A stretch of 37,150 bases of DNA from Sporichthyaceae bacterium (GTDB lineage: Bacteria > Actinomycetota > Actinomycetes > Sporichthyales > Sporichthyaceae). Below are positions 30,865 through 37,150 of the stretch, piece by piece (within the stretch, counting starts at the first letter, position 1; each line of letters starts with the position of its first letter). Under the pieces are notes generated by a model. The model was not told where the DNA came from and did not search any database. It was given only the letters and a program-made list of their open reading frames with translations. The DNA is taken from the NCBI GenBank assembly GCA_036493475.1, contig DASXPS010000214.1, forward strand, positions 1-37,150, written 5' to 3'. The translations under genes were made by a program, and so were the position numbers.

Positions 30865-32343
30865 ATGGACCAACTCAACGCCCTCGACCAGCAATTCCTG
30901 GCCGTGGAGAACGCCACACACACCGGACACGTGGCCGGGGTGTACCTGCTCGATCCCAGCGCGCTACCCGCCGCAGCGGTGTCGCTGGCCGATCTGCGGG
31001 CGGTGGTCGGCGAGCGCCTGCACTTGATGCCGCCGCTGTGTCGGCGCCTGGTCGAGGTGCCCTGGGGCCTGGATCGTCCGTACTGGATCCGGGCCGAGCC
31101 CAACCTGGCCGAGCATGTGCACCAGCACACCGTCGACCCACCCGGCGACGAGCGGGCGCTGACCGCGTTGATCGCCGCCCTGCACTCACGCGCGCTCAAT
31201 CGTGAACGTCCGCTGTGGGAGTTGCACCTCATCCACGGCCTGGCCGACGGCGCGCAGGCGGTCTACGGGAAGGTGCATCACGCCACCGTCGACGGGATGT
31301 CCGCCGGCGCGCTGCTCGGCAGACTGCTGGACCGCACCCCACCGGGCCCGGAGGCGGCTGCGCCGACCCCCGGCCCGGCGGGTCCCACCGAGCCGCCGCC
31401 GCGGCGACGCGAGCTGCTGCGCCGCGGGCTGGGCAACCTGGCCACCCACCCCGGCCGCGCGCTGCGTTCGGTGCCCCGATTACTGCCGCACTTCGACGAT
31501 CTGCCGGGAGCCAATCGCATCGCCGGGTCCACCCGCATCGCTGAGGTGGCCGACCGCGCGGCGCGGTTCGTGAAGCTGCCCGGCAGACCCGCCGACCTGC
31601 CCGCCCGCCGCCGCCTGCGGGTACCGCCCACCCCGTTCAACGCCCCGATCAGTGCCCGACGGGTGGTGGCGTTCTCCTCGGTGCCGGTGCGGGAGATCCG
31701 CGCCGCTCGCGCGGCGTACGGCTGCAGCGACAACGACGTGGTGCTCGCAATGTGCGCCGACGTGCTGCGCACCTGGCTGATCGCGCATGACGCGCTGCCG
31801 GACCGACCTCTGGTCGTGGGCGTTCCGGTCTCGTTGCGCGGCCGGGCATCGGACGCGACGCAGGGCGGCAACCAGATCTCGATGATGATCGCCCCGTTGC
31901 CGACCGACCTGGCGGACCCGGCCGAGCGACTGCGGGCGGTCGCCGAGGCGATGTTGGTGGCCAAACGGCGGCAGACCGCGATGCCCGAGGACTGGCTGGC
32001 CGACATCACCGACCTGGTGCCCGCGATGTTCACCGGCTTGACCGCCCGCGCTGTGGGGCGGGTGCTGCACGGGGCCGGCCGGCACCCGGTGAACCTGTTG
32101 ATCTCTTCGGTGCCGGGCCCGCACATCCCGCTGTATCTGGCCGGGGCGCGGATGGTCGCCCACTACCCGGTGTCCGCGATCTCCGACGCTCTGGGCGGGC
32201 TGAACATCACCGTGGTCGGGCACGACGGCGATCTGGACTTCGGTTTCGTCGCCTGTCCGCGGCTGGTGCCCGACCCGGCGGAGCTCGCCGACCGGGTGCC
32301 ACTGGCGCTGGCCGACCTACTGGCCGCTGCTCCGGGCCAGTGA
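30865..32343 (+). CDS. WS/DGAT-family O-acyltransferase
   Basis: 492 residues from ATG 30865, with GGAG four to eight bases upstream; ATG 30832 is possible. The N-terminus MDQLNALDQQFLAVENATHT is the family start. The catalytic HHxxxDG is KVHHATVDGMSAGA (138-144). The C-terminal half shows HPVNLLISSVPGPHIPLYLA and GGLNITVVGHDGDLDFGFVA, the conserved PGP and D-x-DFG-like blocks. Such enzymes join acyl-CoA to diacylglycerol or fatty alcohols to make triacylglycerol or wax esters, usually at the membrane. The two neighbouring alpha/beta hydrolases may act on related lipids. Its end overlaps the convergent hydrolase by 27 bases. Confidence 0.92.
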   Translation: MDQLNALDQQFLAVENATHTGHVAGVYLLDPSALPAAAVSLADLRAVVGERLHLMPPLCRRLVEVPWGLDRPYWIRAEPNLAEHVHQHTVDPPGDERALTALIAALHSRALNRERPLWELHLIHGLADGAQAVYGKVHHATVDGMSAGALLGRLLDRTPPGPEAAAPTPGPAGPTEPPPRRRELLRRGLGNLATHPGRALRSVPRLLPHFDDLPGANRIAGSTRIAEVADRAARFVKLPGRPADLPARRRLRVPPTPFNAPISARRVVAFSSVPVREIRAARAAYGCSDNDVVLAMCADVLRTWLIAHDALPDRPLVVGVPVSLRGRASDATQGGNQISMMIAPLPTDLADPAERLRAVAEAMLVAKRRQTAMPEDWLADITDLVPAMFTGLTARAVGRVLHGAGRHPVNLLISSVPGPHIPLYLAGARMVAHYPVSAISDALGGLNITVVGHDGDLDFGFVACPRLVPDPAELADRVPLALADLLAAAPGQ

Positions 32344-33204
32344 CGCGGTGCGGGTGATCGCGTCCCACAACACCGGCCACAGCTCCATCGGCATGTCGTG
32401 GCCCATGCCGGGCACCAACACCAACTCGGCTCCCGGAATCGCCCGCGCGGTCGCCTTGCCGCCGCTGACATGCACCAACGGATCGGCGGTGCCGTGGATG
32501 ACAACCGTCGGCACGCGAATGCCGGCCAGCGCTGCGGTGCGATCCGGGGAGGCCACGATCGCGGCGATCTGCCGCATGGTGCCGGCCGGGTTCAGCCCGC
32601 GACGGTAGGTGCGTCGGGCGCGATCTGCCTGGCGGGGGACGGCGGTCGCCATAAACCGGGCCGAACCGATACGCCGGTAGCCGGCCACACTGCGCTCGAC
32701 GTAGGCCTCCTCGCCGGGCGGCCAGGCGGCGAACATCCGGGCCAGGATTCGGGGCGCCACCCAGCCCACCTTGCGGGAACCGGTGGTGGACATCATCGAG
32801 GTCAGCGACAGCACCCGCTGCGGGGACTGGATGGCGATCTCCTGGGCGATCATCCCGCCCATGGACACCCCGACCACATGCGCGCCGGCGACCCCGAGGT
32901 GGTCCAGCAGCCCCACCGCGTCCGCGGCCATGTCCTCCAGCAGGTAGGGCGTCGCGGCGTCGCGGCGCAGCCACGAGGAGACCAGGCGCCCGGTGCCCGG
33001 CATCGCCTGGGACAGCCCGGCGTCGCGATTGTCGAACCGGATCACCCGGAACCCGCGGTCCACCAGGCCCTGGCAGAACTCGTCGTCCCACCAGATCAAC
33101 GGACCGCCCAGGCCCATGATCAGCAGCACCACCGGGCGTTCGGGCTCGCCGAGTACCTCGTAGCACAGCCGGACGCCGTTGACGTCGGCGAAGCACTCCC
33201 CCAC
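32317..33204 (-). CDS. Alpha/beta-hydrolase
   Basis: 295 residues from GTG 33204, with GGGGAG about five bases upstream. Fold landmarks: LLIMGLGGPLIWWDDEFCQG (oxyanion loop), FDNRDAGLSQ, the nucleophile elbow VVGVSMGGMIAQ (Ser in GVSMGG), the acid in VIHGTADPLVHVSGG and the His in VPGMGHDMPMEL. There is no signal peptide, so it acts in the cytosol. Similar proteins are annotated as esterases, lipases or bromoperoxidase-type hydrolases; the substrate cannot be read. It converges with the acyltransferase. Confidence 0.88.
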   Translation of the reverse strand: MGECFADVNGVRLCYEVLGEPERPVVLLIMGLGGPLIWWDDEFCQGLVDRGFRVIRFDNRDAGLSQAMPGTGRLVSSWLRRDAATPYLLEDMAADAVGLLDHLGVAGAHVVGVSMGGMIAQEIAIQSPQRVLSLTSMMSTTGSRKVGWVAPRILARMFAAWPPGEEAYVERSVAGYRRIGSARFMATAVPRQADRARRTYRRGLNPAGTMRQIAAIVASPDRTAALAGIRVPTVVIHGTADPLVHVSGGKATARAIPGAELVLVPGMGHDMPMELWPVLWDAITRTASLARSSGQ

Positions 33205-33310
33205 GGCTCCCCAGAATAGCTACGGAGTCGCACCCGGGTAATAACTGTCCGTGCCGGTATGATCACGTATTGCACACGAATGGCCGGTCCCATTTCGGTT
33301 AGACGTGACT

Positions 33311-33326
33311 TACTCTCGAACGAGTA
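33311..33326. promoter_or_regulatory. Short inverted repeat before the lipase-like gene
   Basis: TACTC-TCGAAC-GAGTA is a 5-bp inverted repeat with a 6-nt centre, 49 bases before ATG 33375 in the 170-base divergent region. It has the size of a small repressor operator. No regulator gene is adjacent, so this is weak. Confidence 0.3.
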
Positions 33327-33374
33327 CCCCCCGTGGGCGCCCGCTCCACGGTCAGGGCACAGGAGCCCGCCGCG

Positions 33375-34232
33375 ATGAAGATCGGTTCTCTACCGCTGCC
33401 GCATCTCTCGCTGCCCTGGCCGAACACCGAAACCCACCCGGCACTGTGCGCCGACGGGTTCACCCGGCCCAGCAGCGCCCGCGCGCTGCTCGACGAGCGG
33501 CGCGCGGTGCGCGAGATCGCCGCGCTGGTGCGCGACCCGGTGTTCCGCACCGGGGCGCCCGCAGGTGCCGGCCGCCCGGTCATGCTGATCCCGGGTTTCG
33601 GCACCGGCGACATGTCGCTGACCCTGCTGTCCCGCTGGTTGGCCCGCAACGGGTGGGCCACCGTGCCCTCCCGGGTGCACCTGAACATCGGTTGCGCCCG
33701 CCAGACCATGGAACACCTGGTGCGCCGCACCGAACTGGTGGCGCTGAGCCACGGCGCCCCGGTGACCCTGATCGGCCACAGCCTCGGCGGCGTCTTCGCC
33801 AAGGCCGTGGCCGTACGCCGGCCCGAGGTGGTGGCCGCGGTGGTGACGCTGGGCAGCCCGCTGCTGGCACCCACCGCCGCGCACCGCGTGCTGCTCGCCG
33901 ACGTGGCCATGCTGACCGCGCTGAGCAGGTTCGGCGTCGGACGGCTGGGTGCGCGGCGCATCGGCACCGGTCGACCCGGCAGCAACTCCCTGATGGCCGC
34001 CGACTGTGTGCGCGGCGAATGCGCCCACGCCGCCTGGCAGGAACTCCATGCCCCGTTCCCCGGCCGGGTCGGGTTCACCTCGGTGTACTCGCGCAGCGAC
34101 GGACTGATCGATTGGCACGCCTGCCTGGACCCGGCGGCCGAGGCGGTCGAGGTGGAGTCCAGCCACTGCGGCATGGCGGTGAATGCGGCGGTCTATCGGG
34201 CGCTCGCCGAGCGCCTCGAGGCCGCCGCATGA
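33375..34232 (+). CDS. Lipase-like alpha/beta-hydrolase
   Basis: 285 residues from ATG 33375, with AGGAG nine bases upstream; the ORF from 33333 adds 14 residues without support. The oxyanion segment is PVMLIPGFGTGDMSLTLLSR, the nucleophile elbow VTLIGHSLGGVFAKAVAVRR and then VVTLGSPLLAPTA. The Asp is in VYSRSDGLIDWHACLD and the His in SSHCGMAVNAAVY. This GHSLGG-then-GSP arrangement fits bacterial triacylglycerol-lipase or PGAP1-like hydrolases. No signal peptide is evident. It may act on the lipids made by the neighbouring WS/DGAT enzyme; that is context only. Confidence 0.85.
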   Translation: MKIGSLPLPHLSLPWPNTETHPALCADGFTRPSSARALLDERRAVREIAALVRDPVFRTGAPAGAGRPVMLIPGFGTGDMSLTLLSRWLARNGWATVPSRVHLNIGCARQTMEHLVRRTELVALSHGAPVTLIGHSLGGVFAKAVAVRRPEVVAAVVTLGSPLLAPTAAHRVLLADVAMLTALSRFGVGRLGARRIGTGRPGSNSLMAADCVRGECAHAAWQELHAPFPGRVGFTSVYSRSDGLIDWHACLDPAAEAVEVESSHCGMAVNAAVYRALAERLEAAA

Positions 34233-34335
34233 ATCGGGGACTTTTACACAGATGCCACCGTGCGGACCTCACCAATGCGATAGGCATAACCCCTGCACCA
34301 CATCGGCGCAGGTTCCAGCCGCCCGGGGGGTCCGC

Positions 34336-36135
34336 GTGAGAACTCCGTCCCGTCTGTTGGTCGGTGCGACCGCCATGGCGGGCCTGGCTGCCGGGGTCAC
34401 GGCCACGGCGCCGGGCACTGCTCTGGCCGCGGCCGATGCGACCGGTGCCGACCCAGCCATCGTGCGCGACGCCCTGGCCGCGCTGCGGGACAACGCCGCT
34501 CGGTTGGGCTTCGACACCGACCGCAAGGGCGTGCAGGGCCTGGGCAAGCAGTACCGGGTCAGGGTCACCGACGTGCTGCGCGACGCCAACGGGGCCGAGC
34601 ACGTCCGCATGGACCGCACCTTCGCTGGTCTGCCGGTACTCGGCGGCGACTTCGTGGTGCACCGCGCACCGGACGGCCGGTGGGTCGGCGCCAGCGCCAC
34701 CCTGCACCGCTCCCTGGACGCGCTCGGCCTGTCCCCGGTCATCGGCCCGGCGGCGGCCCTGCTGGACGCCGCGGTCGACACCGCCACCGCCCTCGCGGCG
34801 CCCCTCGGTGCCCCGGCTCTGGTGATCGACGCCCGGCACGGCGCGCCCGCGTTGGCCTGGGATGTGCAGACCGTCGGTACCCAACCGGACGGCACCCCCA
34901 GCCATCTGCACAGCTACGTCGACGCGGTGACCGGCGCGGTGCGCTTCCGGGACGAGACCGTGCAGACCCTGCGCGAGACCGGTGCGCCGAACAACGACGG
35001 GGCGGCTACCAACAGCACGGCGGACCATGTCCCGAGCGAGTTCGTGCGCAGCGCGGGGGCCGCCACCGCGAACGGCAAGGGTCGCTCCCTCTACGCCGGC
35101 GAGGTCCCGCTGCGCACCTCGTCCCTGAACAACGTGTTCGCGCTCAAGGACCTCACCCGCGGCGGCGGATACATCGGGGATGCCGAGGACACTGCGGACA
35201 ACTGCCTGTCGGTGGGCCTGCCGATCTGCACGTCGAACGCGCCGAGCAAGTTGTTCACCGACGACGACAACAGCTGGGGCGACGGCACCCAGGCCAGCCG
35301 GCAGACGGTCGCGGTGGACGCCCAATACGGCAGCAACACGACGTGGGATTTCTACAAGAACGTGTTCAAGCGGTCCGGGGTGGCCAACGACGGCGTCGGT
35401 GTTTACAGCCGCGTGCACTACGGCCGCCACTACGCGAACGCGTTCTGGAGCGACGACTGTCAGTGCATGACCTACGGCGACGGTGACGGCAAGCTGATCG
35501 GCCCGTTGGTTTCCCTTGACATCACCGGGCACGAGATCACCCACGGCGTCACCTCACGCACCGCGAAGCTCGGTAATGACGGGGAGTCAGGTGGTCTGAA
35601 CGAGGCCAACAGCGACATCTTCGGCACGATGATCGAGTTCTACGCGCACAACGCCAAGGACGTCGGCGACTACCTGATCGGCGAGACCTCCTTCGTCCAC
35701 GCCAAGGACAAGGATGGTAAGTACAACGCGATCCGCTATATGGACGAGCCCAGCCGGGACAAGTCCTCCCCGGATTGTTGGAACAACGCACTCGGCCAAC
35801 TCGACGTCCACCTGTCGGCGGGCGTCGGCGACCACTTCTTCTACCTGCTCTCCGAGGGCAGCGGGAAGAAGACCATCAATGGCATCCCCTACGACAGCTC
35901 GACCTGTGACGGTAAGGCCGTCAAGGGCATCGGCCGGGACGTGGCCGCCAAGATCTGGTACCAGGCATTGACCCGGTACTTCACCTCGGGCACCACCTAC
36001 GCCACCGCGCGCGGGGCAGTGGCCAGGGCCGCCACGGACCTGTTCGGGGCGAACTCCAAGGAGTTGGCCGCGGTGAACGCGGCCTGGGACGCGGTGAACG
36101 TGCACGTGGACGACGAGCAGTCCCCGCTGTTCTAG
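34336..36135 (+). CDS. Secreted M4 (thermolysin-like) metalloprotease precursor
   Basis: 599 residues from GTG 34336, six or seven bases after a GGGGGG purine tract. A signal peptide (LLVGATAMAGLAAGVTATAP) is followed by an inhibitory FTP/PepSY propeptide to about residue 220 (KQYRVRVTDVLRDANGAEHV, SHLHSYVDAVTGAVRFRDET). The catalytic domain has the zinc motif HEITH at 399-403 (DITGHEITHGVTSRT), the third ligand Glu in GGLNEANSDIFGTM, and the C-terminal active-site His region in GVGDHFFYLLSEG. It is exported and matures by removal of the propeptide, then degrades extracellular protein. Its stop shares CTAG with that of the convergent coxG-like gene. Confidence 0.95.
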   Translation: MRTPSRLLVGATAMAGLAAGVTATAPGTALAAADATGADPAIVRDALAALRDNAARLGFDTDRKGVQGLGKQYRVRVTDVLRDANGAEHVRMDRTFAGLPVLGGDFVVHRAPDGRWVGASATLHRSLDALGLSPVIGPAAALLDAAVDTATALAAPLGAPALVIDARHGAPALAWDVQTVGTQPDGTPSHLHSYVDAVTGAVRFRDETVQTLRETGAPNNDGAATNSTADHVPSEFVRSAGAATANGKGRSLYAGEVPLRTSSLNNVFALKDLTRGGGYIGDAEDTADNCLSVGLPICTSNAPSKLFTDDDNSWGDGTQASRQTVAVDAQYGSNTTWDFYKNVFKRSGVANDGVGVYSRVHYGRHYANAFWSDDCQCMTYGDGDGKLIGPLVSLDITGHEITHGVTSRTAKLGNDGESGGLNEANSDIFGTMIEFYAHNAKDVGDYLIGETSFVHAKDKDGKYNAIRYMDEPSRDKSSPDCWNNALGQLDVHLSAGVGDHFFYLLSEGSGKKTINGIPYDSSTCDGKAVKGIGRDVAAKIWYQALTRYFTSGTTYATARGAVARAATDLFGANSKELAAVNAAWDAVNVHVDDEQSPLF

Positions 36136-36758
36136 CGGCGCCGAGCCCTGCGCACCCCGAGCAGCACGACCAGCAGGGCGACCACGGCAGCCACCGGTGC
36201 CAGCCGCTTGAGCACCGGGGTGCCGGAGACGCCGAGCAGGTCGATCGCCTCCGGCTCCGCCCGGCTCACCGGTGCGTCAGTGCTCGGTTGCGGCGCAGCC
36301 TGCTGCGGTTCAACTTTTGGGGAGATCTGCTCGGCCAAACAATCGGTGAACATCCCCAGCAGTTTGTTGCTGACGTCGACCATGACCCCGCGACCGAACT
36401 GCGCCGGACGCCCGGTGATGGCCAGGTCGGTGGCGACGGTGACCTGGGTTTCGTCCCCGGAACCCTTGAGCACGGCGGTGATGGTGGCCGCCGCCGTGCC
36501 CGCGCCCTTGGCCTCCTTGCCGGAGGCCTTGATCACCAGACGGCGGTTCTCCACATCCTTCTCGAGAAACCTCGCGGTGCCGCCGTAGGTGACCGTGATC
36601 GGACCGACCTTGACCTTCACCCGACCGTCGAATTCGTCGCCGCGTACCTCGTCGAGCACCGCGCCGGGCATGCACGGCGCGAGGCGTTCGACGTCGAGCA
36701 GCACATCCCAGGCCTGTTCGACAGGGACCGGAACAGTGAATTCGTGTTCGAGCTGCAT
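36132..36758 (-). CDS. coxG: CoxG-like SRPBCC protein with C-terminal membrane anchor
   Basis: 208 residues from ATG 36758. The N-terminal 150 residues are a START/SRPBCC fold typical of CO-dehydrogenase subunit G: MQLEHEFTVPVPVEQAWDVL, LAPCMPGAVLDEVRGDEFDG, VKVGPITVTYGGTARFLEKD, TDLAITGRPAQFGRGVMVDV. A Pro/Ala linker follows, and the end is a membrane helix plus Arg tail (LAPVAAVVALLVVLLGVRRA). CoxG proteins are thought to tether CO dehydrogenase or related molybdenum hydroxylases to the membrane, which the anchor fits. It lies 33 bases after the flavoprotein gene in the same direction. Confidence 0.9.
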   Translation of the reverse strand: MQLEHEFTVPVPVEQAWDVLLDVERLAPCMPGAVLDEVRGDEFDGRVKVKVGPITVTYGGTARFLEKDVENRRLVIKASGKEAKGAGTAAATITAVLKGSGDETQVTVATDLAITGRPAQFGRGVMVDVSNKLLGMFTDCLAEQISPKVEPQQAAPQPSTDAPVSRAEPEAIDLLGVSGTPVLKRLAPVAAVVALLVVLLGVRRARRR

Positions 36759-36791
36759 GCCTGAATTTCCTCCTGAGCCTGAGCCGGAAGC

Positions 36792-37150
36792 CTAGGACAG
36801 ACCGGCGGCCGCCTTGACCGCTCGGTGGGTGAGAACCCGCGCCAACTCCTCGCGGTAGTCGGCTTGTGCGTTCTGGTCCGAGGCCGGGCGAGTGCCCTGC
36901 GCAGCCAGTTGCGCCGCGCCGTGCACCGCCCGGTCGGTCGCCTCCGCGCCGGCCAGCGCCTGCTCGGTCGCCGAGGCCCGCAGGTGCGTGCTGCCCATGT
37001 TGGTCAGCGCTACCCGCGCCTCGGCGATGTGCCCGTTGTCCCGGCGCACGGCCGCGGCCACACCCACGATCGACCAGGCCTGGGCGACCCGGTTGAACTT
37101 CTCGTAGTGAGTGCCCCAGCCATCACCGAGCTTCGGCACCCGGATGGAGG
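36792..37150 (-). CDS. FAD-binding subunit of a CO-dehydrogenase/xanthine-dehydrogenase-type enzyme (C-terminal part)
   Basis: The frame is open to the right edge, so only about 119 C-terminal codons are seen. The sequence (GTHYEKFNRVAQAWSIVGVA, ARVALTNMGSTHLRASATEQ, ALAGAEATDRAVHGAAQLA) matches the CO-dehydrogenase flavoprotein C-terminal domain of CoxM/CutM proteins, with YEKFNRVAQAW in place of the usual KFPHPASRYA. The N-terminal FAD domain and the large and small subunits should lie beyond the window. The adjoining coxG supports a molybdenum hydroxylase operon; the substrate (CO, nicotinate, purine or other) cannot be told without the large subunit. Confidence 0.88.
   Translation of the reverse strand, partial: SIRVPKLGDGWGTHYEKFNRVAQAWSIVGVAAAVRRDNGHIAEARVALTNMGSTHLRASATEQALAGAEATDRAVHGAAQLAAQGTRPASDQNAQADYREELARVLTHRAVKAAAGLS

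Noticed and set aside
30684-31232. Long N-terminal extension of the globin-reductase fusion
   Set aside because: It runs antisense through the acyltransferase gene, is Ser/Arg-rich and lacks globin features; the globin begins at ATG 30683.
1-37150. tRNA, rRNA, CRISPR array, transposase or prophage genes
   Set aside because: No cloverleaf, spaced repeat array, DDE/tyrosine recombinase or phage protein was recognised on either strand.

Overview
The window comes from a high-GC actinomycete. Nearly every gene has strong third-position G/C bias. It carries a mycothiol synthase (mshD), a GlnR-type regulator, a CysA/SseC sulfur pair, a wax-ester-synthase-family acyltransferase and a class F-like sortase, all actinobacterial hallmarks. 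From memory, the order sseC-cysA-lmeA-(membrane)-glnR-mshD-phosphate genes resembles the M. tuberculosis Rv0813c-Rv0821c block and the equivalent Streptomyces block. The genus cannot be fixed from the sequence; a deep-branching lineage such as the Frankineae/Sporichthya group is only a guess.

Layout. 1-877 (minus): a Fur-family regulator running off the left edge, nitrobindin and a 31-residue membrane peptide. 1107-2716 (plus): an ECF sigma factor, its membrane-anchored partner and a DsrE-like protein. 2736-3843: an AbiEi/DUF559-type gene bracketed by two copies of the same long hairpin. 3862-5238 (minus): sseC, cysA and a Cys-rich leader peptide that appears leaderless. 5257-6838 (minus): an LmeA-like lipoid-binding protein and a polytopic membrane protein. 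6931-8990 (plus): a MoaD/ThiS-like protein, glnR and mshD.

8998-22099 is mainly a phosphate-acquisition island: secreted PhoD phosphatase, polyphosphate kinase, a SixA/MutT1-type histidine phosphatase, pstSCAB and, in the opposite direction, a DUF47 regulator with a Pit transporter. Three promoters (phoD, pstS, DUF47-pit) carry 11-bp direct repeats matching the PhoP PHO box, so these genes probably respond together to phosphate starvation. An ABC-2 exporter pair sits between pstB and pit. Directly beyond the last PHO box lie two tandem, closely related secreted proteins of unknown function (22306-24914).

25056-29496 is a copper module: csoR with an operator over its own -10, copZ and copA on the plus strand, meeting ycnI and a sortase on the minus strand. 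The right end holds a globin-reductase fusion, a WS/DGAT acyltransferase, two alpha/beta hydrolases, a secreted M4 metalloprotease, and the tail of a CO-dehydrogenase-type cluster (coxG and a partial flavoprotein subunit).

The least explained items are the twin-hairpin cassette (2736-3843), the tandem secreted paralogs, the Cys-rich leader ORF, and the ycnI-sortase translational overlap. No tRNA, rRNA, CRISPR array or intact insertion sequence was seen.
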